Source of the DNA: Roseateles sp.
Lineage (GTDB): Bacteria; Pseudomonadota; Gammaproteobacteria; Burkholderiales; Burkholderiaceae_C
DNA: 64,000 nucleotides
NCBI GenBank assembly: GCA_016790285.1
Contig: JAEUPJ010000025.1
Coordinates: forward strand, 1 to 64,000
Reading direction: 5' to 3'
This document shows, one piece after another, positions 37,401-44,410 of the stretch. The position numbers and the translations under genes were made by a program. How positions within the stretch are numbered: position 1 is the first letter of the stretch; each line of letters starts with the position of its first letter. The notes under the pieces were generated by a model. That model was given only the letters and a program-made list of their open reading frames with translations. It ran no database searches and was not told the origin of the DNA.

Positions 37401-38911
37401 TGGACGCCGCCGTCAGTGGCCGCGGCAGCCTCGTCGTCACCGCCGGCGAGGTGACGCTTGCCAACGCCGCGAACCGCTACACGGGGGCCACCCAGGTGCT
37501 GGGCGGCGTGCTGCGCACCACGGCCGCCGAGCGGCTGCCGGACGCCTCCGCCGTGCAGGTGGCGGCCGGCGCGCAGCTCGACCTCGGCGGCGCCGAGACG
37601 GTGGCGTCGCTTCAGGCCGCCGGCAGCGTGCGCCTGGCGGGCAACTTCACGACGCAGGCCGAGCAGGTCTACACGGGCAGCCTCACGCTCGCCAACCCGG
37701 CGGGCCTCACGCTGGCAGGCAGCGTCATCGACGCCAGCCGCAGCAGCAACCAGTTCGGGAGCGTGCCGCTCGGCCTCTCGGGCGGGCAGGCGCTGCTGGC
37801 CAGCACGGGCACGCTGGTGCTGGGCGACGTGACGCTGGCGGGCGGCGGGCGCATCGAGGCCGGCCGGCTGCAGCTCGACGGCCGGCTGCAGCTCGGCGGC
37901 GGGGCGCTCCAGCTCGTGGCCACCGCTGCACCCGAGGATGCCAAGGCCACGCTCCTGGGCACGGCCCAGGTGCCGGTGGCCGGCCAGCCCCTCGCGCTGG
38001 CGGAGGCGACCGTGCAGCAGGGCGTGGGCAGCGCGATCACGGTGGCCGAGGGCGCGAGCCTGCAGGTCACCGCCAGCGGCGGCGGCTCGGTGCTGCTCAC
38101 GCGCGATGCCAACAGCTTCCGCGGCGCCCTGGCCGTGCTCAGCGGCACCGCGTACGACACGGCCTGGGCGCCGAACGTGCGCGGCGCGCAGGCGGTGCAG
38201 TCGCAGGTGAGCGTGGCCGGCAGCGTCGTGAACGTGGGCGGGGCGGGCCTCGAGGCCGACCTCGTGCACGTGCGCGCCGACCAGCTCGCCACGAGCGGCA
38301 GCGCCGCGCTGGTGGCCCGGCTGCCCTTCGACGAAATCGTGCTCGGCCGCGCGCTGTCGGCCCCGGGCTTGACGCTGGAGCTGGCGCCGGGGGCCTTCGG
38401 CGTGCCGGGCAGCTTCGGTGCCATCAACGGGCAGGCCATCCAGGTGGCGGTCGGCAGCACGGCCACCGGCGCGCGCACCGTGGGGCCGAACGCGGGCTAC
38501 GTGACCGTGCTGCCCAAGGGCGGTGCCCAGGGCGCGACGGCGGTGGTGCTCGTCGGCCCCAAGGTCGGCAGCGTGCCGGCCAGTGGTGGCGCGCCTTACC
38601 GCTTCTTCCACGACGGCGCGAGCCGCCCGACCGAGATTCCTGTCGTCTACAACGGCGTGCTGCCGCTGACGCCGGCGGCCACCGGCGCGCTGTCGTCCAT
38701 CAACGGAGACGCCGAGGATGCGCGCCGCGCGCGCTTCCAGGACACCGTGCGCACCGAGAACGTGACGGTGCGGCTGCGTGCCGGCGTCATTGCCGAGGTG
38801 GGCCCCGGGCGCGCCTCCACCCAGGGCAGCGAAGGCGCGCGGCCGCCCGAACTGTGCGACCCCGCTGACAAACCCGCGCTGAGCTGCAAGCCGCCGACAC
38901 CCCTGCCATGA
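28478..38911 (+). CDS. Giant two-partner secretion exoprotein (TpsA, filamentous haemagglutinin-like)
   Basis: This 3477-residue protein has a signal peptide (residues 1-23) and the TPS secretion domain, including NRVVGGDPSLILG and NPRGI (residues 100-104, the family's NPNGI). A long middle section of about 100-residue beta repeats follows (about residues 530-2350), then units resembling autotransporter-associated beta-strand repeats (about 2410-3010). There is no autotransporter barrel. The C-terminus has a cysteine pair, Cys3460 and Cys3470; I noticed no other cysteine. It is probably a surface adhesin or secreted fibre. Its stop overlaps the caspase-like gene by 4 nt. Confidence 0.9.
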   Translation: MRRVPPLVLALSLALAYPAALALPQGGQVVQGQVALSPGLIQQGSDKAIVNWQSFSIAAGETLRVQQPGVNSVLLNRVVGGDPSLILGQLQANGRVFLVNPRGIVFGRGSQVDAGGLVASTLDLSDTDFTAGIYRFTASRDAGTLQADGRISAPGGTVALVAPQLDVAGSIEARRVGLAAGSTVQVDVEGDGLVLFNLRNDDSRDVSLRLAGRVLADGGSAELRAQARAGAAGQVLNMDGVVQARGLRQQGGRIVIDGGTAGITQVSGQLDATGEAGGDITVLGQKLALLDAARVDASGRLGGGRVQLGGGFEGLGTSHTAERTWIGAGAEIRADAGDQGDGGRIAVWAEQRTDMLGRISARGGRLGGNGGLVETSARGQLNVAGQVDAGAPKGSPGQWLLDPNDIVIKANGNSNVNVGAAPDFLSTDDAAIVDVGALNTALAGGTAVRVQTQALGTNAQSGNIDVQAAIVPTGAAALHLTAAGHITFSSGSIAAGGGALDVVLKAGGNITGSTINTGGGDLQADASGTINLGTVTARDLVINGGAGTVTLPSGSLSGLLTVNTSGAISQGGALTVGAAASLTTANAPVTLGSLDSHGLSVTTTGGAITLGTGTVQGNLSATSGGGLITQAAGGLVVTGGTSLGAGAGSILLTESNDLQDTVTLTGATAQLINARDASRTLKLGASTLTGSLTATTGGGDIVQGGTLSVGGTALLQAAGGSISLAGGSAGVLTASTSGTGAITQAGSLTASGAATLTAGSGGVALGSFNSQRLDITATGGGVVLGSGTVSGALTVDSGGTSISQTGTGLTVTGTSQLDAGSGTITLALAGNDLQDTVTVTGGATQLVSSKTALSVLKLGSGNVGGTFSATTGGGAITQTGTLAITGNATLEAAGGAITLARLDSADFTAHTSGGPITLGTGTVSGVLSAVSGGGTIDQAAGGLVVTGNATVNAGAGAVTLADPGNDWRGTVNLRGGTSQLRSTLSATSVLTLGTVNAGSLTVRTAGGALNLGSGTIAGALDARSFGGDITQAGALSVSGVATLNATTNGNITLADTLNQWNGLHLTGNTLDVRSGGDITVLSLTQPVNRALTLSAGGNLALGPAASIDTGNADLTLASLGGSFAVGGVLKGRNISLQAQSGLTLSNDLTATGNLTLATASGGITQSTGQLTVTGSTTVTAGTSGITLNSTGNDFTGAVSLTGGTTAIRDGGALTLGALSTGALTVRSDGLLDLGQGIVTGTLNANSGGFAVTQASGGGVRLKVTGTSTLAAGIADITLMETANDFQGAITATGGGVSLHSAGNLHLTALTQPGNRALVLEAAGTLTLPAGTTSIDTGSAALTLSSGAAFATLDTLKGGNITLKGTTATLAHDITASGNLDVRATAGGINQTGGRLSVLGTTLLSATGGTVVASRPLNSFQDAVTLAGSSAQVFGLGTLTLAGLTVDNLTAQSGGAMRLGTGTLSGNLTATAGGAITQASGGLRVAGLASLTASGPITLLDAANDWTGSLTLSGGAVQLKGSSGLALNASSVNSLALTAGGAVTQGGALSVTGTASVDAGTSPVTLAHGSNQFGGALTLTGGATRVTAQGPLALGVLNVGDLTLQSGGALQLGQGGIGGDLVASASGNVTQGGALNVGGTASVQAGSASITLNNGGNHWGGAVSLTGGTTQLSSNAGLTLGTLAVGALTVRANGPLGLGAGTVGGALDADSQAGAITQAGALDVTGPATLHGGSLTLTQANNRWRGVVHLAGGSAQVTGSGALRLGTLGTGSLTAISTGPLDLGQGAVAGNLVADSGGGAITQTGALDVTGNAAFTATGADITLTQTGNRFLGALSLTGNAVAIFNQPSLAFGTLSFNSLDATSNGSISLGTGTLGGNLTARALGGDVTQSAGGLTVNGSTTLQASGAITLADAANRLQGLVNLDGGTTAVTTSGALRLGSVRTGALTVRSTGALDLGTARVGGALVATSAGALTQVGALSVAGTSSLDAGSAPITLTQAGNAFTGAVSLRGGVTQVSAGGALSLGSLGVAELTVQSGGALQLGTGRVAGTLVARSGGSPVTQAAGGLSVGASATVEAGSSTVLLGDAANAFSGLVHLNAGDVTLANAGALQLGHVTAHDFTVSAGGDLDLGSSQVSGNLAATTRGTRISQTGALHVTGAAGFIADGSLVDLVLDNPGNQLLGAIQMRGINGGSFLSASFSTSQDLSFSGDVQTLTLSSGGRLTLGGGRSQTLTAKARTGIVQTGVLEVSGQTTLVAQGGVAMAVDLAQAGNDLHAVTLQADSGGSLGRVQLREADASRHDGLQVAGDAAALEITSAGALTLGGGRYSSLSADTAAGAAAITQTAALNVSGTASLQAGGGDITLDRADNQLPNLRVVSAGTARLASQGDYTVDAGLVATQLALAGPGAIALTGRLSGTGELLMAGSGSLTLSTAHDHSGGTRIDAGRLVLQGAGAQPGSGAVQLGAAGALDLRDGAVLTAALVAQGGRITNTSGSGTLAGPVTLQATTPFAPGAAGLAVTGAIGDNGAGFGVELAGPGTLTLSGPNDYRGSTRVTGGTLFATGPGALPATSAVELAAGATLALGADQAIGSLAGAGRVSLDRFTLATGADGGDTTFTGTLAGSGGLTKLGAGRFTLAGSSTHAGATQVAAGELVLASATALNEATAVTVDAGAQLTVAAAASLGSLAGVGTVDVQSAQLAVGANDASTRWAGTLQGAGGLAKRGMGTFTLAGGNTLAGDVAVQAGTLLLEGAGVRPLAAGLAAAPVLPAAAGVAVDPGATLALAGDIDLGALSGAGLVQLGSHVLTLGASGRSSRFDGTLAGAGSLVKAGSGTFTLGGANTYTGGTRVSDGLLVAAASQALPTAGALTLDSAGRVQIDAAQSVGSLAGSGSLVLNGADLATGSDGRDSRFDGVASGTGGLVKQGAGTLVLTAASTHSGANRIEAGAVTLAAQGRLGSGDVFNDGQLVLSRTDAMTLDAAVSGRGSLVVTAGEVTLANAANRYTGATQVLGGVLRTTAAERLPDASAVQVAAGAQLDLGGAETVASLQAAGSVRLAGNFTTQAEQVYTGSLTLANPAGLTLAGSVIDASRSSNQFGSVPLGLSGGQALLASTGTLVLGDVTLAGGGRIEAGRLQLDGRLQLGGGALQLVATAAPEDAKATLLGTAQVPVAGQPLALAEATVQQGVGSAITVAEGASLQVTASGGGSVLLTRDANSFRGALAVLSGTAYDTAWAPNVRGAQAVQSQVSVAGSVVNVGGAGLEADLVHVRADQLATSGSAALVARLPFDEIVLGRALSAPGLTLELAPGAFGVPGSFGAINGQAIQVAVGSTATGARTVGPNAGYVTVLPKGGAQGATAVVLVGPKVGSVPASGGAPYRFFHDGASRPTEIPVVYNGVLPLTPAATGALSSINGDAEDARRARFQDTVRTENVTVRLRAGVIAEVGPGRASTQGSEGARPPELCDPADKPALSCKPPTPLP
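30070..35530 (+). repeat. Internal ~300-bp coding repeats of tpsA
   Basis: The encoded pattern recurs about every 100 residues: an ITQ...GALxVTG start, then AxLxAGxxxITLxxAGNxFxGAVSLTGG, then LxLGxLxxGALTVxSxGALxLG and GxVxGxLxA. Copies are diverged at the DNA level but share phrases such as cacgctgggcacgggca. Boundaries are approximate. Such repeats promote recombination and size variation. Confidence 0.7.
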
Positions 38912-40311
38912 GTGCCACCGCCCCCCATCTCCCTGCGCGCCTGGCGCGCCGCCGCTTCCTGTGGGCCACGCTGCTGGGCGCCAGCCTGGCCGAACGCGCC
39001 CGCGCGGCGCCGCCCACCGACAGCCGGCCGCCGAGCAGCGAGGTGCGCCTGGCCCTGCTGATGGGCAACCGCAGCTACCCGCAGCCCTTCGACCTGCCGC
39101 CCATCCCGAAGAACCTGCGCGACCTGGAGGCCGTGCTGACGCAGCGGGGCTTTCAGGTGACGTCGGCGCTGGACCTGGAGCTGCCCGCCGCGCGTCGCGC
39201 GCTGGACGACTTCATCGCCCGGGCCGCCGCCAGCCCGCCGGATGCGACGGTGTTCTTCTACTTCAGCGGTCACGGCGTGCAGGTGGACGCCGCCAACCTG
39301 CTGCTGCCCGCGGGCCTGAACCCGTCGGCCAAGGGCGAGCTGCTGCAGACGAGCAGCGTGCAGCTCATCAGCGACGTCGTGCGGCGCCTGCCGCCGCGGC
39401 GCGACGGCATGGTCATCGCGGTGGTGGACGCCTGCCGCACGGGGCTGAAGTCGGACGAGGTCGTGGGGCTCAACCAGGTGGAGGCGCCGCCGGGTTGCCT
39501 CATCACCTTCTCCACGGCGGCGGGCAAGCCGGCCATCGCGCCGGCGGTGGAGACGCAGAACACCTTCTACACCGGCTCGCTCGTCAAGCTCATGGCCAGC
39601 GTGTCCGGCCAGACCACCTTCCCCGAGCTGATGCAGCTGGTGCGCAGCGACGTGCGCGAGACCATGCTCAACCACCCGCTGCAGGCCATCCGCCAGCTGG
39701 CGCAGGACCCCTTCATCGCCGACCACACCCGGGTGCGGCTGACGGTGGAGCCGCGCCGCGAGGGCGCCGCGGCACCGGCGAGGCCCGACATCGACGAGGA
39801 GGCTGAGCTCAAGAAGCTGGAGCGCCTGGCCTGGCCGGCCGAGGTGCTGCAGGTGGCCGAGGCCTTCCTGAAGGCGCGGCCCGACAGTCCCTTCGCGCCC
39901 GGCGTGCAGGTGGCGCGTGACGGCGCGCGCACGGCGCTCAAGGCGCTGCAGCGCAGCGATGTGCGGCTCTTCAAGGCCGCGTTCGCCTACAGCGACGACA
40001 TGCCCGACGACCAGCGCCAGGACCTGCTGCGCTGCGGGCGCGGCGACAAGGACGCGGCCGCGCGCATGGCCTGGCGCTTTCGCGGCGGCGGCAGCGGCGC
40101 GGGCAGCGGCGGCTACGGGGCCTCCGCGGCGCAGTCCCGTTATGAAGGCTGGCTGCAGTACGCCGTGGCCCTGGGCAACGGCATCGCGAGCTACGAGCTG
40201 GCCTTGCACTTCCGCAACACGGGCCAGCCGCTGCAGGCGGCGCAGTTCGAGGCCCGCGCGCGCGAGCTGGGCTACACGCCGCCGCCGGACCTGGACAACG
40301 TGCGCAAGTAG
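38908..40311 (+). CDS. Caspase-like (peptidase C14) protein with Tat signal
   Basis: This 467-residue protein starts with a twin-arginine-type signal (residues 11-34, ARRRFLWATLLGAS). The caspase fold follows at about 45-260 with His122 in YFSGHG and Cys176 in VVDACRTG, the expected dyad. The C-terminal 200 residues are helical, with a glycine-rich patch and a Sel1-like segment (YEGWLQYAVALGNGIASYELALHF). It starts in an ATGA overlap with tpsA and is the third gene of that operon. Export suggests a periplasmic or surface task, perhaps processing of TpsA. No substrate is known. Confidence 0.87.
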   Translation: MSATAPHLPARLARRRFLWATLLGASLAERARAAPPTDSRPPSSEVRLALLMGNRSYPQPFDLPPIPKNLRDLEAVLTQRGFQVTSALDLELPAARRALDDFIARAAASPPDATVFFYFSGHGVQVDAANLLLPAGLNPSAKGELLQTSSVQLISDVVRRLPPRRDGMVIAVVDACRTGLKSDEVVGLNQVEAPPGCLITFSTAAGKPAIAPAVETQNTFYTGSLVKLMASVSGQTTFPELMQLVRSDVRETMLNHPLQAIRQLAQDPFIADHTRVRLTVEPRREGAAAPARPDIDEEAELKKLERLAWPAEVLQVAEAFLKARPDSPFAPGVQVARDGARTALKALQRSDVRLFKAAFAYSDDMPDDQRQDLLRCGRGDKDAAARMAWRFRGGGSGAGSGGYGASAAQSRYEGWLQYAVALGNGIASYELALHFRNTGQPLQAAQFEARARELGYTPPPDLDNVRK

Positions 40312-40362
40312 GGGCGGCGGTCAGAGGCTTCGTCCGAGCAACCTGGCGTGGAAGGTCCCGAG

Positions 40363-40390
40363 GGAACTTGCGGCGCCGCTGCGTCACTCA
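40363..40390 (+). promoter_or_regulatory. ECF-type promoter of the helical-repeat protein operon
   Basis: GGAAC (40363-40367), 15 nt, then GTCACTCA (40383-40390). It ends 32 nt before the ATG at 40423. It is the same motif as at 26667, 47917, 57109 and 57148. Confidence 0.65.
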
Positions 40391-40422
40391 CTGTTCCAAG
40401 ACGATCACCGAGGATCACCACG

Positions 40423-42150
40423 ATGGCTCAAGTCAAACTGCCGGCGGCGCTCACCGCGGCCCATTGGGACAAGCAGAAGTCTGCCCTGGCCAAGGCCGCC
40501 AAGGCGCCCGCCACCAAGCTCCCCGATGAGCTCAAGGAGCTGGCCAAGCTCAACGGAGCCATCGACTGGGATGAGTTCAACGCCGACAACTATGACTCCG
40601 AGGGCGAGATCGCTGCGATCACCGGGGAACTGGACAAGGCCGTCGGCGGCGCCGTCAAGGCCTTGCTGGCCCAGCTGCAGACCGTGGAGAAATCGGCCAC
40701 CAGCTTCGAGACCGAGGCCAAGAAGGACAAGGCCTTCCCCAAGGAGCCGCTGACGGCCGTGGCGGCCATCATCAAGGCGGCCAAGGACCATCGCGACGAG
40801 GTCAACGCGTCGGTCGAAGCCGCGAAGAAGGCGCTGAAGACCAAGGGCGACAAGCTGGCGGCCGAGCAGAAGAAGGCCGGCGCCGGCGGGCCGCCGCCCA
40901 AGCTGGTGGCCACCGCCAGGAGCCGCCTGCTGTCGACCATCGGGCTGCTGGTCAAGCCGGGCGGCGCGCCCAAGCCGGTGCGCTTCATGATCGTGCAGGG
41001 CAAGAAGACCACCGGCCTGGCTCTGGCCTATGCCGTCGGCCCCGCCCAGGAAAAGCTGCTGAAGGGCCTGCTGCCGGGTGAGGCGCCCTACAAGGTGCTG
41101 AAGGACCCCAAGGCCCAGGTGATCTGGGAGAACAAGTCGCTCACCTTCGTCAGCGACAAGCTCTCGGGCACCATCCTGAAGAAGATCCAGCTCTGGTTGA
41201 AGAAGCAGTTCAAGCTCAACCTGAAGATGCGGGTGCGCAAGTCCGACGGGCAGGTCGAGGAAGGCGATGCCGGCGAGGACATCTCCGACGACCTGCTGAA
41301 GCAGGCCGCGAGCGCCGCCTCGGGCCTCACCACGGCCGAGGTCTCCAAGCGCCGCGCCGACATGGCCGACGACATCAAGAAGGGCCTGGCCGGCCCGGCC
41401 CAGGCGCAGATCAAGGCGCTCTACGCCAGCATCACGGAGCTCATCAAGGCCGGCAAGGCGGATGAGGCGGACGAGGCCCTGGACGAGATGGAAGCGCTGC
41501 TGCATGCCGACGACGGCGGCGGCAACGACACCCTCGACGAGGACACCGACGAGATCCAGGCCGAGGAGACGGGCGGCACCGGCCGCGCACAGCTCCCGGC
41601 CAAGGAAGACAACCAGGCCAACGACAGCGAGACGCAGGAGAAGCCGGGCGCGGCCTTCACCAAGCGCATGGCGACCATGGGCGCGGCCATCAAGGCCGGC
41701 CTGGCAGGGCCCGAGAAGGCCCGCATCAAGCTGGGCATGGAGAAGATTGCCGAGCTGACCGGCAAGAGCAAGTTCGCCGATGCCGGCAAGGTGCTGGACG
41801 CCATCGAAGGCCTGCTGGGCAACAAGGGGGGCGGCGGTGGCGACGCGCCCGGCAAGGAAGCCGCCCTGCAAGCCTGGAAGACCCGCCGTGCCGCGGCCGT
41901 GGCCTCGCTGAAGGCCGTGGCCACCCAAGTCGCCAATGCCAAGCACGCCAGCTCGGCCAAGGCCATCGTCGAACTGCAGGCCGTCATCAAGAACCTGACC
42001 GAAGCGCCGTCCACGATGCAGCAGGTCACGGAGCTGGAGCGCTGGCTGAAGGACGACGACGTCGTCACCGACGTCTGCGAGCTGGCCGAGGACATTCGCA
42101 CGCCGCTGCTGGGCGCGCTGACCGAACTTCGCGGCGCCATCGCTGCCTGA
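40423..42150 (+). CDS. Unrecognised helical-repeat protein beside the T6SS
   Basis: This 575-residue soluble protein is rich in Lys, Ala and Glu and probably largely alpha-helical. A 54-residue module is duplicated at residues 307-360 and 412-465 (both read xxKRxAxMxxxIKxGLAGP...ALDxxEALL or similar), separated by an acidic linker. Residues 185-275 contain a basic segment with predicted beta strands (VRFMIVQGK, TFVSDKL). There is no signal peptide. I chose the ATG at 40423 rather than the longer frame from 40348 because it follows a gaggatcacc site and a matching promoter. It heads a three-gene operon with a metallopeptidase-like protein and may be a T6SS adaptor or cargo. Function unknown. 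Confidence 0.75.
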   Translation: MAQVKLPAALTAAHWDKQKSALAKAAKAPATKLPDELKELAKLNGAIDWDEFNADNYDSEGEIAAITGELDKAVGGAVKALLAQLQTVEKSATSFETEAKKDKAFPKEPLTAVAAIIKAAKDHRDEVNASVEAAKKALKTKGDKLAAEQKKAGAGGPPPKLVATARSRLLSTIGLLVKPGGAPKPVRFMIVQGKKTTGLALAYAVGPAQEKLLKGLLPGEAPYKVLKDPKAQVIWENKSLTFVSDKLSGTILKKIQLWLKKQFKLNLKMRVRKSDGQVEEGDAGEDISDDLLKQAASAASGLTTAEVSKRRADMADDIKKGLAGPAQAQIKALYASITELIKAGKADEADEALDEMEALLHADDGGGNDTLDEDTDEIQAEETGGTGRAQLPAKEDNQANDSETQEKPGAAFTKRMATMGAAIKAGLAGPEKARIKLGMEKIAELTGKSKFADAGKVLDAIEGLLGNKGGGGGDAPGKEAALQAWKTRRAAAVASLKAVATQVANAKHASSAKAIVELQAVIKNLTEAPSTMQQVTELERWLKDDDVVTDVCELAEDIRTPLLGALTELRGAIAA

Positions 42151-42165
42151 TCTCCGCCGCACGTC

Positions 42166-44397
42166 ATGTCACGACCCTCCGAACATCTGGAAAACTCAGA
42201 CACCGTCCCAGTTCGCCGCAAGAGCAGCGTGGGCGAGGTGCTGCTGGCCATCAGCAGCGAGACGGTTGCGTTGAGCGAGGACGATGGCGGCAAGGGCGAG
42301 GACGGCAGCACACCGGTGCTGACGCCGCCGCCCAAGGTCGACCCCGACGCGGCGCTCGAAAAGCTGCAGCAGCAGTTGCTGGGCCTGAGCTCGGACGTCG
42401 AAGTGCTGCCCGACGAGGCCCCCGCCATCGGCGAGCTCAAGCGGCGTCGCGAAGCGCTGTCCAGCGAGCTGACATCGCCCCCGCTCGACCTCGACGCCTT
42501 GCTGCTCAAACTGGGCCAGCTCGAAAAGGACGTGGCGGACGCCCAGTTGAAGATCGACGACCTGGCCAGGAAGAAGGCCGGGGCCTTCAAGAAGCACTTC
42601 GAGGGCCCGCGCGCCACGTACGACAAGGACATCGATCGCTTCGACAAGGCCGATTTCGGCTCGCCGCCGCCGGCTGACCTGAAGGTCGCCTGGGAGATGT
42701 ACAGCGCCGCACGGCCGCAGCTGAAGAAGGCGGAAGAGGCCGGCGACTATGTGCGCGCCATGTCTGCCCTGAACAAGGTCATCGAGGGCATCAAGGTCAT
42801 CAAACTGGCATTGCCCAAGTTGACGGCCAAGCTGGAGAACGCGGAAAAGATCTCGCGCTCGGTCGACGAATACAAGCGCATCGACGCCTTCAAGAAGCAC
42901 GCGCAGGAGGTCGTTGCCGCCTTGGAGCGTGCCAAGAAGGCGAACGGGGAAGACAACTTCGGCGCGGCCTATGTGGCGCTTGCCGAGATGGAGAAGGCGC
43001 GCAGCGACCTGCGCGCGGCGAGCGCCAAGGATCTGCTCGATGCCGACCAGGGCGGCGCCAGCAAGGCCGACGTGCTGAAGAAGGCCATGGCTTTTGTGGA
43101 CAAGGACCCGGGCATGCTCCAGGCCCTGGTGGCGAACAAGCCCGAGGGCGAGAAGCTGCTCGACGAGTTGGTGGCCTCCCTGGGTGGCAAGGCCAAGGGC
43201 AGGGCGGGAGAAGGCCAGAAGGCCTTCGTCAAGCAGGCCATCATTGCCCGCTACGGCCTGGAGGAAGAGGGCCTGACGGGCATCCTGAGCACCAAGGCCC
43301 TGCCGCGCCTGTACAAGGTCATGGGCATGGTGCCCGCCAGCCACACCCTGGACAACGACGCGCTGAAGAAGGTCGAGCGCGTGCGCGAGGGTGATGCCTC
43401 GTTCTACGACTCCACGCGCAAGAAGGTCGTCGTCACCTGCAAGCGCACGGGCTGGAACGCCGGCTCCTCGACCTTCGACCCGGACTCGGGCGAGAAGTCC
43501 AAGGTGCCGGAGTTCGACGCGCACACCCTGCACGAGATTGGCCATGCGGTGGATGCCAAAGAGAAGTTCATGGACGGGGAAGAGGGCAAGAAGAGCGAGC
43601 ACGGTGGCTGGGAGCAGGAGCTCACGCCCGAGGGCATCGCGGACAAGCTGTATGCCGACTCGAAGTTCAGTTTCGCGTCCACATGGGAGTCGCGCGATTG
43701 CCCGGCCGCCTTTCTGAAGGCCTATCTGGTGGCCGCACTGAAGGGCAATGCGGCCAAGGCCGCCGGCGCCGGCAAGATGAAGGACACCGAGCTGCTGGCC
43801 GATGCAGCGATCAAGGCGGCCGAGGACACGGCCAAGGAATTGAAGGACAAACCCAAGCCTGTAGGCGCCGATGCAGTCGCCAAGTTCGAAGCCGCCAAGC
43901 TGAAGTTGGCCAAGGCCGCGGTCGGCAAGTCCAAGTCCAAGGACGCCGACGTGAAGAACCTGCTGCTGCAGGTGGCCCTGCTCATCCTGGGCGGTACGGC
44001 CAAGGAAGACGCCGTCAGGCAGGCGCTTTCCGAGTTCAAGATCGACGCGACGCCGGACGGGGTGGACTGGGCTGGCCTGGCCAAGGATCCGGCGGTGAAG
44101 TGGTGCGAGGCCATCCGGCTCAAGGGCTCCTCCACGGGCCTGTGGGGCTCAGGCGCCAGCGGCGCCACGGCCAACGCCCTGTCCGACAAGCGGGTCTATC
44201 AAGAGGCCTACAGGGGCAAATGGGTCAGCTATGAGCTGAAGGCCCGGGCTGCGGGCGTCAGCTCCTACCAGTTCCGCGCGCCCGGCGAGTGGTTCGCCGA
44301 AGCCTATGCGGCCTTCTTCCTGCGCAAGCTGAAGAACAGCCATCCGCTGTACAGCTGGCTGCAGGGGCAGCTGCCCGCCGAACATCCGCTCAAATGA
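42166..44397 (+). CDS. Putative zinc metallopeptidase (HEIGH), candidate T6SS cargo
   Basis: This 743-residue protein has a long helical N-terminal part (about 60-330) and a C-terminal catalytic-like region. The zinc motif HEIGH is at residues 456-460, and EWFAEAYA near residues 708-715 supplies a likely third ligand, Glu712, as in anthrax lethal factor-like gluzincins. There is no signal peptide. It starts 15 nt after the preceding gene and ends 13 nt before the CpXC gene, so it is in the same operon. Its position next to T6SS genes and its helical front suggest a toxin or effector, but this is inferred. Confidence 0.72.
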   Translation: MSRPSEHLENSDTVPVRRKSSVGEVLLAISSETVALSEDDGGKGEDGSTPVLTPPPKVDPDAALEKLQQQLLGLSSDVEVLPDEAPAIGELKRRREALSSELTSPPLDLDALLLKLGQLEKDVADAQLKIDDLARKKAGAFKKHFEGPRATYDKDIDRFDKADFGSPPPADLKVAWEMYSAARPQLKKAEEAGDYVRAMSALNKVIEGIKVIKLALPKLTAKLENAEKISRSVDEYKRIDAFKKHAQEVVAALERAKKANGEDNFGAAYVALAEMEKARSDLRAASAKDLLDADQGGASKADVLKKAMAFVDKDPGMLQALVANKPEGEKLLDELVASLGGKAKGRAGEGQKAFVKQAIIARYGLEEEGLTGILSTKALPRLYKVMGMVPASHTLDNDALKKVERVREGDASFYDSTRKKVVVTCKRTGWNAGSSTFDPDSGEKSKVPEFDAHTLHEIGHAVDAKEKFMDGEEGKKSEHGGWEQELTPEGIADKLYADSKFSFASTWESRDCPAAFLKAYLVAALKGNAAKAAGAGKMKDTELLADAAIKAAEDTAKELKDKPKPVGADAVAKFEAAKLKLAKAAVGKSKSKDADVKNLLLQVALLILGGTAKEDAVRQALSEFKIDATPDGVDWAGLAKDPAVKWCEAIRLKGSSTGLWGSGASGATANALSDKRVYQEAYRGKWVSYELKARAAGVSSYQFRAPGEWFAEAYAAFFLRKLKNSHPLYSWLQGQLPAEHPLK

Positions 44398-44410
44398 AGG
44401 TTGCCTGACC

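Noticed and set aside
30056-38611. A 2851-residue open frame antisense to tpsA
   Set aside because: It is the mirror of a GC-rich, repeat-coding gene; composition is His/Arg/Ala/Gln shadow and there is no domain, while the plus-strand frame has clear TPS motifs.
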